Shown here one piece after another: positions 1-12,321 of a DNA stretch of 64,000 bases. A program made the translations under genes and the position numbers. The notes under the pieces were generated by a model that saw nothing but the letters and a program-made list of their open reading frames with translations, was not told where the DNA came from and did not search any database. The stretch spans positions 56,008,239 to 56,072,238 of the forward strand of contig NC_071389.1 of NCBI RefSeq assembly GCF_022682495.2, in the 5' to 3' direction. The stretch's first letter is position 1, and every line of letters begins with the position of its first letter. Source of the stretch: Desmodus rotundus (lineage: Eukaryota > Chordata > Mammalia > Chiroptera > Phyllostomidae).

Positions 1-269
1 TTATTTTTCCTTTCTTGCTTTTTCTTTGTGTCATATTTAAGAAACAACTGCAAAATGCAAGGTAATACAGATATATGTTTTTTCTAAGAGTTTTATAGTT
101 TTAGCTCTTTCAGTTATATCTTTGATCTATTTTGAGTTAGTTTTTGCATATGGTGTGGAGAAGAGGTCAAACTCCATTCATTTGAATGTAGTTGTCTCTG
201 TACCAGTTATTGAAAAAACTATGTTTTGCCCATTGGATGGTCTTGGCAACCACGTCAAAAGTCAGTTGA
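1..269 (-). mobile_element. Old LINE-1 ORF2 fragment, left half
   Basis: Read on the minus strand this matches the C-terminal part of L1 ORF2. It includes the conserved stretch around TTCAAYAAMTGGT and the AACTCAAAATRGATCAAAGA segment. It continues across a younger insertion at 1524-1680, so the two pieces are one interrupted antisense L1. It is heavily mutated with no open frame. Confidence 0.8.
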
Positions 270-1523
270 ATACACAGAATAATCAGAAAAGAAAAGGAGA
301 TAAAAGGCATCAAAATCAGAATGGAAGAAGTAAAATTGCCCCTGTTTGCAGATGATATAAGAAAACCCTAAAGACTACACACACATATGCCTGTTGGAAT
401 TAACAAATGTATTCAGCAAAGTTTCAGGGCACAAAATCAACATACAAAAGAAAAGTTGTATTTCTGTACACCAACAATGAATTATCTGAAAAGAAGATCA
501 GGAAAACAATCACATTTATAAGAGCACCAAAATGAATAAAAAGCTTAGGCATAAACTTAACTAAAGACATGAAAGACATACACTGAAAACTGCAAAGCAC
601 TGATGGAAGAAGTTAAAGAAGATGAACAAATGGAAGGCTATCTCAACTTTATGAATTGGAAGAATTAATATTGTTAAAATGTCCATACTACTCCCAAAAA
701 TCTACAGATTCAATGTAATCCTTACAAAAGTCCCAAAGTTATATTCTATCACAGTAGGAAAAACAATACTAAAATTCATATAGAACCACAGAGAACCCTC
801 AGATAGCCAAAACAATCTTTAGAAAGAACAAGGATGAAGGTATCACGCTTCCTGGTTTCAAAATACAGTCCAAGCTTACAGTAATTAAAAGTCTGGTTCT
901 TGCATTAAGGCAGATATATAGGTCAATTAAGCAGAATAGAGAGCCCAGAAATTAATCCATACTTATACAGTCCACTAGTATTCAATGAAGATGCCAAGAA
1001 TACACATGGGATACGGATAGTCTCTTCAATAAATGGTGTTGGGAAAACTGGGTATCCACATGCAAAGAAATGAAATCGGACCCTTATCTTACATAATACA
1101 CAGAATCAATGTGAAATGGATTAAAGATGTATACATAGACCCCAAACTGTAAAATTCCTAGAAGAAAAAGTAGGGGAAAAGATGTACTGGTCTTCACAAT
1201 GATTTAATGGCACAGGCAACAAAGCAAAAATACCCAAGTGGAACTACAAACAAATACTGCATCATTCCACTTACATGCGGTATCTAAATAGTGAAACTCA
1301 TAGAATCAGATAGGAGAACGGTGGTTGATAAGGGTGGGACAGAGAGGGAAATGGGGAGATGCTACTCAGTGGGCATAACATTTCAATTATGCAAGATGGA
1401 TAAATTCTAGAGAGTTGCTGTACAACATTGTTTCCATAGTTAATGTCTATTGTACACTTAAAATCTGTTTAAAGGGTAAATCTATGTTAAGTATTTTTAC
1501 CACAATAAAATAAAATAAAATAA
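270..1523 (+). mobile_element. 5'-truncated L1 (L1M-type) nested in an older L1
   Basis: Sense-strand L1 beginning in the ORF2 reverse-transcriptase region; a degraded TTTGCAGATGATAT, which encodes the FADD core, lies at 340-356. It runs through the ORF2 C-terminus and 3' UTR (about 1270-1500) to a (TAAAA)n tail at 1505-1525. Imperfect flanking duplications lie at 255-269 and about 1523-1535 inside the host L1. The coding frame is broken by many stops and shifts. Confidence 0.85.
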
Positions 1524-1680
1524 AAATTTAATTGACTATAAACGTGAGGATTTATTTTTGGATTCAATTCTATTCCATTTATTTATATATCCTTTTGTCT
1601 GTATGCTAGCTATTTTGATTACTGTAGCTTTGTAGTAAGTTTTGAAGTCAGAGGATAATATTGTTTTTGTTTTTCCTTCA
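1524..1680 (-). mobile_element. Old LINE-1 ORF2 fragment, right half
   Basis: Continuation of the antisense L1 at 1-269. It carries the widely seen segment TTTTGATTACTGTAGCTTTG (plus strand, about 1612-1632). Together with the left half it shows that the sense L1 between them landed inside this copy. Confidence 0.8.
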
Positions 1681-4335
1681 CTGCATAAATTAGTCTCCAG
1701 ATTCTATTTTCCTTTTTCAGATTGCATGTGGTGGCACCACAAAGCTGTTGCTGTCTGAGAGGGCTGTTGTTTAGATACCTGAGAGAAATGAGGGCATTTG
1801 TGATACTACTTGCAGTTCTCCATGCTCCAAATCTTTGAGTTATAATCAAATACAATGAGAGTTTTATATTTATACATGTGTGATACACTACATATTTTTA
1901 TGTGTGTTTATTCAGCTATCTCTGAAAGATGGATTATTTGAAAAGTAGTGACTGAGTTATAGGATATGCATATTTTAGAATGTGATAGGACTTCCAAAAT
2001 ACCATTCCCAGACAGTCTTTACTTGAATTAATTATGTATGAAAGACTAACAGTAATGCCAGTTATGATGTCTTACAGGAATTTTTACAGAGGATATCAGT
2101 CCCCAAATGGTGGAAAGAACAACATTTGCAGCAAATGTATAAAAATAAATTCCATAGGTGGTTCTATTTTAATTTGCACATGATAATTCAAACCATGATT
2201 TTGCTCATGTGGTCTCCTGTCTTCCCTTTTAGTCTCCCGGTGAATAGTAATATACTTAACACAAGTTTTCTTCTTTGGGTAAGTTTCCGCATTATCTCTA
2301 GGTGGCCTTTCCCGATTCTTGCCCTCACCCTAGTCTGATTCCAGAATACAGGATACCCACCCTTGTGGTGCTTCCTTTCCCTGTCCTGTAGTCTTTAGAG
2401 ATGTCTAGCATAAGCCTTGTTTCTCGTATTTTGTACCAGTTATTTGTTTACTTGTGTATAAGTAAGAATATCATCCTTACTCATCTTTATGTCCCAGTCG
2501 TCGAATGACTGAACAAGTGCATGAAAAAGGGCTGGGTAAGATCATCTAGTGAAGGAGTGGAGATTAAAGAGAACTAAACTTTTAAATAAGATTACTATAA
2601 TTAATAGACTCAGGGATATTCTCCAAATGCATTTTTTAAAAAAGGAATGTTTCATAATTTGAGATGTAGATTTAGTTCAGAAAATTTGTAGTTTTTATAG
2701 AGTGGAGAGGTTTCTGAAGCAAATAGCAGAAATAACTTTTGAGAGATTTAGGGAATACTCTAAAGCTCAGAAGATATCAAGATTTCAGGAAATTCACTTG
2801 TGGAGTTCAGAGGAGTTAGGCAGAATTAACTGAAGTTTTGAAGTAAACTCCAATAAAATAAAGTAAGAGGAAATAGTTAAAAAATATTTTATTGCCTTAT
2901 ATTTATAGAAAATAGTCTCTATAATTTGATTATATATGCTATTTTGAAAATAGGCTCTATATAATTTTCTTTAGTTCTTCCATCAATTCATATACTTAAA
3001 TACAATATGAATTATATGATTCATTATGTTTTTGTTAACAAACTTATTTACATTTTTCCAGAAAGTCATTTTCATTCAAGCCACTACTTCCCTGGCTGTC
3101 TTGTTATATCTGCCAACATTTCCAGTGCTGTATGTTAATGAACTGTCTGGAATTGTTACAGAGCTCCCTTTAACTTCAATGTAAAAGTTACAATTGCTAA
3201 AAGTGGGTGCTGAGATGGCCGGATGACGAGTTTGTCATCAGACTGACCACATCCACAGACAGGAGGAGGCAGAGGCTGGGGAGAGAATCCCCATTATTCA
3301 TCACTTCCCCTCATGAGTCTCCTACACTTTCCTTCTCACTGTAGTACTGAAAAGTTATGAAAAAAAAAAAGAAGGGAAAAAAACTTTAACACTAAAACTC
3401 AACCTTAAGGTAGAAAAATTATATTGGGAAATTACAATATAAAGGGTTCTTTTTAAATAAATGTAGTTGAGGACATTCACTCTTGTATTTGCAACTTGCT
3501 TTAGAGTCATGATGCGCTAATTTGGTTTGCTGAGGATGGTAGTGTTGACTAAGACTAATGTGCAATGAGTCCTCCGAGCTGCTGACACGGTTCATGGCTT
3601 TAGACCTGCTATTGTGTGAGTTTACGATACGATCTCGTTAGTCTGGTTGTATCCCTGAGGCAGAAATGATCCCTCTCTCTCTCGTGTAACTGTCTGAAGT
3701 GCTAGATGTTTGTGTATGTATTTCAAGTAGTAAGGGCTGAGCCAACGGGTCTCTCAACCACTCAGGCAGTTTGGTTACGCATTCCATCCTGGTTTTTCTT
3801 AAGTATTTTGGATTCTTTGTTAATGACACGCTTTGATGTTCCCAATTAAATGAACATTTCTCTTGACAGATGGATACAATTTTATTGCCATTGACTTATT
3901 TATCGTTGTTGAAGAGGGTCTTATATAAGCTTTTACAGAAATGTGGAATTGCCAGACAAATGAAAGGACTCCTAGTCACCCAAACTACTCAAGACAGGTC
4001 CAAACAGTTCCAGACAGTTCAAGCTCACAGACAGAAGAGAGGAGGCTTTTAGATTCCTTGATAAGTTGATGATTGTCTACATAATATTAAAGCTTCTATT
4101 AGTCTATTCCATTAGTTTAGGCAGTACACATACCCCACATACTCTTAAAAAAGTTTGTCATACCTTCTCTCTGGGACCTTTTCTGAATTTTTGATTCTCA
4201 CTCATCCTTGCCCATTCCTACCCCCTTCCCCATATCACCTAATTTAGCTATTATACCTGTAAGGGTCTCTGGATAGAGAGGATGTCTTTTTTTAAAACAT
4301 TGTTTTGTGAGTGTGCCTTCCCTCCTCAGTGAAGG
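1681..4335. other. No gene recognised; sparse relics
   Basis: I see no convincing coding exon here. About 2400-2530 resembles a worn sense-strand L2 3' end. An A-run lies near 3360. The stretch 3510-3830 is unusually rich in CpG for this window (about ten in 320 bp). A 60-codon frame at 3870-4052 is preceded by an acceptor-like TTCTCTTGACAG but has no recognisable homology. Confidence 0.5.
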
Positions 4336-4339
4336 ATTG

Positions 4340-4435
4340 TGAAGACGTCATTTTTACTTTGGTACCTCACCATGGCTAACATGGGGTGAAGCATAACATA
4401 CACTCTCAATAAATACTTGTTGAACGATTCATCCA
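4340..4435 (+). repeat. L2 LINE 3' end
   Basis: The terminal motif CTCAATAAATACTTGTTGAA near 4407-4427 is the standard L2 3' end, preceded by a degraded L2 3' UTR. Confidence 0.55.
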
Positions 4436-4650
4436 TTGGGGCATATAACCAAGCATGTTGCCTCACACGAGGTGGGACAATAAAACACCTCTTTGAAACT
4501 TTAATTTTATTGAAGGAATCTGGGAGAACAGATGTCAAAACAATAAGGCCTCAATTAATTTGGGTCTTTGAGAGACAGAAGACTTTGATTACCCTGGATA
4601 GTGTACTGAAAAATCATTTTGTTAAACATTTCTTAAAAATATATTAATTA

Positions 4651-4897
4651 GCCCTGGCCAGTGTGGCTCGGTTTGTTGGAACATTGTCCCGCGCACTGAA
4701 AGGCTGCAGGTTTGACTCCCAGTCAGGGCGCATACCTAGGTTGCAGGTTCTATCCTGGGTTGTGGCTTATACTGGAGGCAGCCAATTGATGTTTCTCTCT
4801 CACATCATTGTTTCTCCCTCTCTTTCTCTTGCCTTTCCTCTCTCTCTAAAAGCAATGAAAAATGTGTCTTCAGGTGATGATATTAATAATATATAAT
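4651..4897 (+). mobile_element. Ves SINE (bat tRNA-derived SINE)
   Basis: Starts GCCCTGGCCAGTGTGGCT. It has a tRNA-like A box just after the start and a B box (GGTTTGACTCC) near 4709, then a pyrimidine-rich body and an A-rich tail ending CAGGTGATGA. It is flanked by a perfect 12 bp target-site duplication, ATATATTAATTA, at 4639-4650 and 4898-4909. Ves SINEs are bat elements transcribed by RNA polymerase III and moved by L1 machinery; the family is the main taxonomic marker here. Confidence 0.93.
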
Positions 4898-5179
4898 ATA
4901 TATTAATTACTTTTCTGACTTAATAATTGTAATAATATGCATATAGTTGGATCTATTTTTTGATCATTGAATTTTTTTCTTAGAATTCAGTTAGTCCAAA
5001 GCCCATGAGGAAACTGAGGTTTACAGAAGTTAAATGTAACAAATTTGTGTTTGTGTGTGTGTGCATATATTTATAAATGTGTGATATACATACATATCAC
5101 ATATTAAAAAATATATATCATAATGAAAAAAACCCAGTATATCCTTGAGTGCTTAATGCTAAGAGAATAAGAGAGGTTT

Positions 5180-5400
5180 TCATTCATTCACTTCACAAAT
5201 ATTTATTGAGGATCTTCTGTGAGCTAGGTATAGTTCTAGACCTTTGCCATCCTTTCCCTTGTGAGGCTTGCATTTTTGTGGGGGGAACCAAACCATAAAT
5301 AATAAACATAACAAATAAGTAAGTAAGTAAATAAATGTAATCATACATCAGAAGGTGGTAATCATTTAAAAAGACAAAAAAGGAGATATAAACAGGTATT
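5180..5400 (-). repeat. L2 LINE 3' fragment
   Basis: Reads ATTCATTCA..AAATATTTATTGAGG on the plus strand, the reverse of the L2 tail, followed by degraded L2 3' UTR. It includes an internal (TAAG)n/(TAAA)n run at 5313-5335. Confidence 0.65.
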
Positions 5401-5490
5401 TTCACCTTGGGGGGGTAAGATGCAATGTTAAATCAGTAGTTAGGTGAAGGTAATATTTAGTTGTAATTTCAGGATATGCGTAAATGTATA

Positions 5491-5790
5491 TTCATTTATT
5501 TAATAATTTAACAAATATTTATTGAACACTTAGTGTATTTTGTTACTGTGTCAGGAGCTAGGAAAAAGGGACTGTGGCCCTTGGTTGTATGGAGCTTGCA
5601 TTTTAGTGTGGGAGACAGATGTAAAACCCACAGGGACATACACAGTTACACTTTGTGTTAAATGGTAATAAAGGTAATAACTGGAGAGGGGAGCATTTTA
5701 TATTGGGGCTTGGGGAGAACTAAGTTTGAGGTTGTAGAACTTAGAATGTGGAAGAGAGCTGGAGTGATGAACTAACAGGGCGGACAACAC
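5491..5790 (-). repeat. L2 LINE 3' fragment
   Basis: Second L2 3' end in the same orientation, again starting at the AACAAATATTTATTGAACAC tail motif and continuing with the TGGAGCTTGCATTTTAGTG segment. It covers the same part of the family as the copy at 5180-5400, so these are independent insertions. Confidence 0.65.
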
Positions 5791-6074
5791 TGTAGACATA
5801 GAAATGAAAAAACAAAGGAGAATTCATATGTGAAGGGTTGCTTGTTTGTATTTGTGGAATATTTGAGTAGTTAGAACTGAGAACAATTAATTTGCAGTTT
5901 ATTAATTTGTGGGAGAGGTCCGCACATTTGGCTCTTCATTTTTTCTCCTTCCACTCAGAATTCCTTCAGTGTGAGACATAGCGTGTGATTCTCCCTGTGA
6001 CCTGGAGATCAGCCCCAGGGGAGGAGTGGAGCTCGTGGCATTGTAGTGCTTCTGTGAGGGAGAGCTCAGCGGGT

Positions 6075-6330
6075 GAGGTGGCAGGTGAGGGCTGAAACCC
6101 CAGCTCTGGGGCTCACTCCCTGCAACTTTGGGCTGGGTACTCAACTCCTCTGAACTGTGGTCTTCTCTCAGAAAATGGGGGTGGTAACAATCCCCATTGT
6201 TACCACCTGGGGGTAGCTGAGTCATGAGGTAAAGGCTGCTTTCTGCTGTATCTCCAGCAAGTAACCCAGGCTCTGGTATACAGCAGATACTTACTAAATA
6301 GTCCTCGGGTTACTGAATATGTGCATGAAT
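6075..6330 (+). repeat. MIR SINE
   Basis: Sense MIR: a degraded CAGCTCTGGGGCTCACT, GGTCTTCTCTCAGAAAATGG (the usual ..CTCATCTGTAAAATGG) and a 3' end with CAGATACTTACTAAATA. Confidence 0.6.
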
Positions 6331-6334
6331 AGTG

Positions 6335-7485
6335 ATGAGGAGCAAAGTTGGTTTTATATTTTATCCCCAAATGCAATGAGCTCAGAGCCCTCTGCTCGCT
6401 GAAAGTGGCCATGTTGAGAAATGGGTGGTTCTGTCTGGTGGCTTGTTTGGCTTTGTTTTGGCCCAGGGTGAGGGCTCATAAAAAAGGCAAAGAATTCTTT
6501 GTTTTTCTTTCCACTGATGTCTATTAGAAGAACTTGAAAAATCTAAGTCCTTGGTCTCTTAGGATCTTATAAAGAATCCAAGTGGCTTAACAGATGTGAA
6601 CAGCTCTGGAAAAGTATATTTTATTATTTTTAATTTTTTTCAAAATTCATTTATTTAAAACATGTTTTTAATAGTTCATTTTTTTATTGTATTTTTTTCT
6701 GTTGTCAATTATTCCCCCTATGGGAAATTTTAAACACTTGGGTCAAAGGGTATGCCTTGACTTTCTTTCTGAACACCTTTCTCAAACTGTAGGGGCTTCT
6801 GTACCACGGAGGCCTCACAGTTCTAGCCAGTAAAATCTAGGCCCACAGCATCCTCTCACATCCCCTCTGGTAAACACCAACGAGTCTTATTTAAAGGCTC
6901 CTAGAAGGGCGTGTGTTTAAAAATTTATCTTTAAAATGTCTAACCATTTTTGTTAGTCCACCTGAAGTTTGCAGTGTATATAGAAAGTGTGTCTGACCAT
7001 TCTTGATCCTGTTTTTGTTTATATAATTCATGAGGGCCACACTGTTGGCGTTTGGCATAGTTTTGTATTATTGTCAGTCAGTACTTATATAGTACTTTAT
7101 AGCGGAAAAGTACATCCAGCATTTATTACAGAAGCTGCTGTTACCAGTGACAAGTAATTCTAGGAGACTGTTCGTTGTACAGATCTGTCTGCTAAAATTT
7201 ATGATTTCAGGTAAAACACTAGTGCTTGCCAACCCTCTCTAAAAGTCATATTCAATAAAAACAATTTTGTTTTGACGATTGTAAGATTTCCAAAACTCTT
7301 GGTAAAATTCATTTCCTTGGGTACATTTTGGTATTGGACAGGGAAATGCTATGGAGGTAATATTAGAAGATTTGATCAACTTTACATAGGAAAATGATGG
7401 GATGTCTTGTTAAGTTAAATATCTGGTAAAATATGGAAGTTTCTAGGATTGTTTAGGTGATTGTTTTGCAAGCAGTCCACTGTGA
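6335..7485. other. No gene or clear repeat
   Basis: AT-rich sequence without a credible exon. The segment 6600-6740 is T-rich and may be a worn L1 3' end, but I cannot support that call. Confidence 0.4.
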
Positions 7486-7489
7486 CTCA

Positions 7490-7765
7490 TTAGAATAGCA
7501 TAGCATTTAAGCTTTTGAGTCAGAAAAGCCTGAGTTCAAATCCTCATTATGAGCATTTCCTAGATGACTAAGTGTGAAGAAAGCAGTCCAATTAATGAGA
7601 TTGGAATGCTCACTTTGACCTTGGGTGGTTAATCTACCTAAAGGCTCTTGAGCCTGAACTTCCTCAGTTGTGAGGAAGGGAGGATAAAGAGTGATGCTGA
7701 CGGGGATTAAATCAGGTCTAGTCCAGAAGAGTGCCTGCCTGTGACATATTTGTCCAATGGTTCTT
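7490..7765 (+). repeat. MIR SINE
   Basis: Contains GAGTCAGAAAAGCCTGAGTTCAAATCC (tRNA-like head), CTTCCTCAGTTGTGAGGA, GGGGATTAAAT and AGAGTGCCTG in the expected order. An extra ~50 bp in the middle makes it longer than a standard MIR. Confidence 0.65.
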
Positions 7766-8366
7766 CTTTCTTCTCCTCTTTTTCTTTTTTTTACTGTCTG
7801 CCACCTCACAAAGAAATGGCAATAACAAAGAGGTTATATAGTGAAGGGGGTCAAAGGTTAAAAACATTTTCCTGGCTGGAAACCTTCCCAGACATTCCTT
7901 CTTTTCTCCTTGAAAATTAGTACGGCACAATTTTTTCCTATTTTAAACTCCATTCTGGTGGGGAGTGTAGAATGTTCAAAATTCACACAGAACTTTCTGA
8001 AATCTCAGTAGGCATAGAGCACTGTGTCAGGGGCCGAGGCTCCTAGGGATGGAATCAAAAGGAATGAGGAAATGAACAGGTCACACACTGAATTTTCATG
8101 AACTCCATGCTCAGAGGACAAGTAAACTGACTCGGGACTCCTCTGTGTCAAGACTTAGGAAGAATTCTCCATAGGGCTCATAGGGTTTTCTGTAAGAAAT
8201 AATGGTGTTGGAGCTGCATCTTGGAAAGTCATGTGCCCCACTTCTTTTTAAACCCTTCTCTCACTAACCAAAATTGCACAGGGCTTGGGCCATTTGTACC
8301 CTGAGAACAAAGGAAAGCAGAATTGGCCTTCTCTTGTGGGACAATGACTCAGACCTCAGGAATATA

Positions 8367-8655
8367 TTCATTCTTTTAATAAATACTTCAAGCACCTATT
8401 ATATAACAGCCCTGTCCTGGGCCCTGGATATGGAGAACTACCCTGGACATAGGATCTGCTTTCAAGATGCTTCCATTGAGGAAGAGATGGACTACATTGG
8501 AGCATCGTGGAGATGAGGTCAGAACATGGAAAGCTTTGTGGGCCTTGCTAAAGAGTCTGTTCTTTATTCTGTGAGTGATAGGGAGCCACTGATGGGTTTT
8601 GAGAAGAGGAGTGGTTTGCTTGGGTTTTCATTTTCAAAACTACTCTCAAAAGGGA
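8367..8655 (-). repeat. L2 LINE fragment
   Basis: Antisense L2 starting at the TTCATTC..AATAAATACTTCAAGCACCTA tail. It continues into GGAGCCACTGATGGGTTTTGAG and the following GAGGAGTGG segment found upstream of the L2 3' end. Confidence 0.7.
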
Positions 8656-8829
8656 TTGCTAAGAAGTTGGTAGACTTGGACTCATCATGAAGGTTCAAGA
8701 CTCCTTTGACCCATGAACACTGCCTCTCCCTACCTTCCCCAGCTGGACTGGGTGCATCTGCCGTGAGCTCATGCTGCACCTGGACTTCTCCCTGCTACAG
8801 TGTTCATCCTGAATGTTAGTGTTGCCTGT

Positions 8830-8945
8830 TGTCCTATAGAGTCCCTCACTAGAGTGGAAGGCGTTAGGTCATGCTTATTGTTCTATCACCAGTGTCCAGC
8901 ACAGAGCCAGGAACACTGTTAGTGCTCACTAAATATATACATAAA
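8830..8945 (+). repeat. L2 LINE 3' end
   Basis: Sense L2 terminus: TCACCAGTGTCCAGCACAG, then AGTGCTCACTAAATAT. Confidence 0.6.
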
Positions 8946-9436
8946 GTATATTTTTAATGAAACTATTGGAATTATTGCAGTAGTGCAGAAGAGAGAAAAT
9001 CTGGGTCCCCTGGCAACCTGCAGAGCAATGGCAAGGAAGCAGCAGGCCTCGGCTTCTTATTTTTCTCCTGCTTGTAAAGTGAGGATTCTAAAGCATAACT
9101 GCAGAGATATTGAGGAGCTGAAATGAGAGTATCACATGGCAGCTCACTGCCAGGTTGACTGATGGCTGCCAGCTGCCTCTGTTTCACCAGTATGACCAGT
9201 CCCTGAAACACTGGGAGCTGAATAGGAGCGAGAAGCACAATTTGAAGGAGGCAACTTTTCTACATTCTATGCCTCCCTCTGTGTCTAACAAAGCAGCTGC
9301 TTTTCTGGGGATACAACATCAACGGAACAGATATTCTTTCCTGCCAGAGACCCCTGGGTCCTCTGGCCTCAACAGCCAGTATTTTCTATAAGATGACAGA
9401 TCTATACTAAGATCAATTCTGAAAAATTCTGACCAC

Positions 9437-9487
9437 TGTATGAATGCATAAATGAATGGATGAATGAATGAATGAATGAATAAAAAA
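9437..9487. repeat. (TGAA)n microsatellite
   Basis: About eight units of TGAA with one TGGA variant, followed by AATAAAAAATT. It may have grown from an L2 tail. Confidence 0.85.
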
Positions 9488-9499
9488 TTAGCCTTTAGC

Positions 9500-9610
9500 C
9501 TGAGCTCTGCCACCCTCCCTCTCTTAGCCTCAGTTTCCTGACAATGTTCTTCACTGGTTTGTTTCAAGAATTCAGTTAGATAATGCATGTGTGAGTACCT
9601 CCAAAATTCC
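9500..9610 (+). repeat. MIR SINE fragment
   Basis: GAGCTCTGCCACCCTCC followed by TTAGCCTCAGTTTCCTG is the MIR core; a degraded 3' part follows. Confidence 0.5.
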
Positions 9611-9627
9611 AATGTGAAATAGAAATG

Positions 9628-9852
9628 AAGTGAGAGACATTGAAGTTAAGAACAATCTAACAATAGCCAGGGGGAAGTGGGGTGGGGACAGTGGGAAGAG
9701 GGGATTACAGGAACATGGACAAAATCAAGGGGGAGGGTGGAGGTGGGGGAGAGAGGTGGGTTCAGCTGGGGTGGGGTGGAGGGATGGGGAGAGAGGGCAT
9801 ACAGCTGTAATTGAATAACAATAAAAATTAAAGAAAAAAAAGAAAAAAAAAA
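9628..9852 (+). mobile_element. Short 5'-truncated L1 (3' UTR and poly-A tail)
   Basis: A purine- and G-rich L1 3' UTR ends CATACAGCTGTAATTGAATA, then AATAAAAATTAAAG and an A-rich tail. Candidate flanking repeats AGAAATG lie at 9621-9627 and just after the tail. The tail motif resembles the ends of the antisense bat L1 copies elsewhere in the window. Confidence 0.75.
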
Positions 9853-9859
9853 GAAATGT

Positions 9860-10925
9860 CTTTTTATCACTATACATCATACCCCGCAAATGTTCCCAGC
9901 ATAGAGTGCAGCTAGAGGAGGCCTTTGGCTGAATGTTGAAAGGATAAATGGTGTCCATTTGATTTATTTATTGTCCTGTATCTTTTTATATAAAGAATTT
10001 TCATGCCAACAGGTACCCAAGGAGTGTTGGGTCCCAACATGGTAGGTGGTGTTACTGGTTCTGATGGGCTTTCTATTGGCCTGTTTTTGACCTTTATTGG
10101 TTTTCACCAGTTTGGATTCTGATCCTGCTCCTGCTGATGTGGCATCTTCCTTCAATTTCCCCGTTCTATGTGGGAGAGCCCATATTTCACAGTGGGTATT
10201 GAATGATTGTAGATAGAAAAGTGAAATAACATTGTTTCTAGAATAGCTTTGTCTTCTTCCTGGTATCAGTTAAGCAAGCATATTGATGGTGTGTGGTAGC
10301 CTTACTGAGATTATTATCTTGCATTTATGTACTGTGAATTTCAAAGCTAAGTTGGCATAATTTCCCTGCTATTATGAAGTCCTAGAAGTGGTTTGTGGTC
10401 TTTTGAAAGGGCAAGATTTTCCAGAAAAAATAGTGGATAGATTCCTAGATTTGGAAAGCACTAAGCATGCATTTTTCTCTAGTTTCGAGTGATTCTTTTT
10501 AGTTAACTGTCTGATCTGGGAAGATGGCTGTTATTCTATCCCATGCTTTGGACTCTTCTATTTGAACTTTATCTTGCACTAGATCATATCTTAGGATTTA
10601 TTACTCTTTTCAAGTCAAAGAAAACAAGATCTTGCATTACATATGTCAAGAGCGTGCTTTTTAAAATTAAAAAAAAATTTTTTTTTTACCCCAAATGAAC
10701 TGGGGGACAGGGTAATGTTTCCTTTTTGAAATATATTCCTATAGAAAATGAGAAGTTATACAGATTTCAATATAAAAATACTTAAGTTATCTTTGTGTAC
10801 TTAAAGAAAATAATAAAAATTTAAAAATAAATAAAAGTGGAAAAATATAACAGATATTATAAAATAGCATTATTCTTAATACATACAGATGGTCTAGAAA
10901 TTGAATATAGAGATCCTGAGATCTC
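9860..10925. other. No gene recognised
   Basis: No exon or strong repeat signal. 9890-9965 could be a worn L2 tail. A-rich and T-rich runs lie near 10670-10690. Confidence 0.4.
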
Positions 10926-10929
10926 AATA

Positions 10930-11510
10930 GTAGATCTCAGAAGGTTAAAGGACATGAACAGAAAAAGCTCCTTAAGAGAAGAAAAATGAATGACCAATAG
11001 ACATGTGAAATAATATTTGAGACAACAATCAAATAAATTTAATACAAGAATGAGGTTTCATTTTCACCTATGAAATTAGTAAAGATTAAAAAATGATAAT
11101 ATTCTAATATCAGGGAGGGATTAAAAGAGGCAATTGCCCACACTTTTGAAAATCAAATTAGCAATATACACCATATTCTGTTCTTTTGACCCATTCCATG
11201 TTCATGGCCTACTCCTGGTTTCAAATTCTCCCTCTCATGGAAATGTAGACTAAGGAAATAATATTTAAAGAATAAAAAATAGAGAAAAATAAAAAGTCCT
11301 ATGTATGGCCCCAGCAGTTATTGGATTTTGGATTCAGAAATATCTGAGCTAATATTTATATTTAAAATATAAATAGGGAAAAAAACAAAAGAAATACACT
11401 GAAATGTTAATTCTAGTTATCTTTGATAGAGTACTATGGATGAATGTTTTTTTCTATGTTTTAAAACAATTTAAAATTTTCAATTTTCCATTCAATTCAA
11501 AAAGAAAAAA
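10930..11510 (+). mobile_element. Ancient L1M fragment (ORF2 end and 3' UTR)
   Basis: The order of segments follows mammalian L1M: GGACATGAACAG.., AATGACCAATAGACATGTGAAA, TTTCATTTTCACCTATGAAATT, TTTTGACCCATTCCA, and an A-rich end near 11505. The ORF2 reading frame is destroyed. Confidence 0.7.
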
Positions 11511-11639
11511 ATACATTATGCCACATAACCAGAAAAATTGAAGCATATGAAAACTGGTTTGGTGTAGAAACTAATTTTTAGCTTTCTTATTGGTAAAGTA
11601 CCTGATTTTATTAAGAATATCTTATGCTGGGGTTCAGGA

Positions 11640-12010
11640 AGAGAGTCATCCCAATGGTAACACAGGAGGCTCCTGAGTCCCACTCTTCCTCTGGACACAC
11701 CGAATGTACAGCTACATGTGGAGCAATTCCATCTGAAAGAGACCCAGAAACTAGCTGAGTGGCTCCTACACCTCTAATGACTGAGAAAACCCCCACATAG
11801 AAACAGGTAGGAGAGACCGAGGCACACCATAACAAGAAATCTCGCTCCAGCACAGTGCCAGAAAACTAGGAGGAAATCCCCATCTTCCAGCATCTCACTA
11901 AGGAGTGAAGGTTTTGGACCCCACATGTAGTGCCCCAACTTTTAAAACTCCCTCTGGGGGGATGGGCTCCCAAAACACCTAGCACTGAAAGCCAACAGGG
12001 CTTGTATGAC
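11640..12010 (+). repeat. Probable ancient L1 5'-UTR-like repeat
   Basis: Segments such as GGAGCAATTCCATCTGAAAGAGACC, ACTAGCTGAGTGGCTCC and GAAAGCCAACAGGGCTT look like old L1 5' leader sequence. Family assignment is tentative and the ends are approximate. Confidence 0.4.
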
Positions 12011-12321
12011 TGTAGCAAACAAAGAAAAAAATTCTTAATGGGTGTGCAAACTCTTAGTAAGAAGATAAATCATACTGCAGATTCTTAAAATGATTGTTAC
12101 CAAGTGGCATAATGCATTGTTTAAAAATTGACTGGAATATTTTTGTATACATTGTCTTTATGATTTATCAGTGTAAATGATGGGAAGTTAGTTCTTTGTC
12201 TCACATGTGGCCTTCAGCCTCTTCCAGGAATGGTGTTTCTCAGCACACCTCTAGGCAGAAGGTACTGGAACTTCACATGATGGAAGGAAACTGCTAATGA
12301 TGAAATTTAGCGATTTATGGG

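Noticed and set aside
1..1523. Twin-priming inversion of a single L1
   Set aside because: The inverted segment overlaps sequence that is also present in the sense part and continues on the far side at 1524, so nesting explains it better.
3870..4052. Short frame preceded by an acceptor-like TTGACAG as a host exon
   Set aside because: No recognisable homology and no donor site at a suitable place; 60 codons can be chance.
5902..6225. 107-codon minus-strand frame
   Set aside because: It overlaps a MIR and shows no conserved domain; chance frame in GC-richer DNA.
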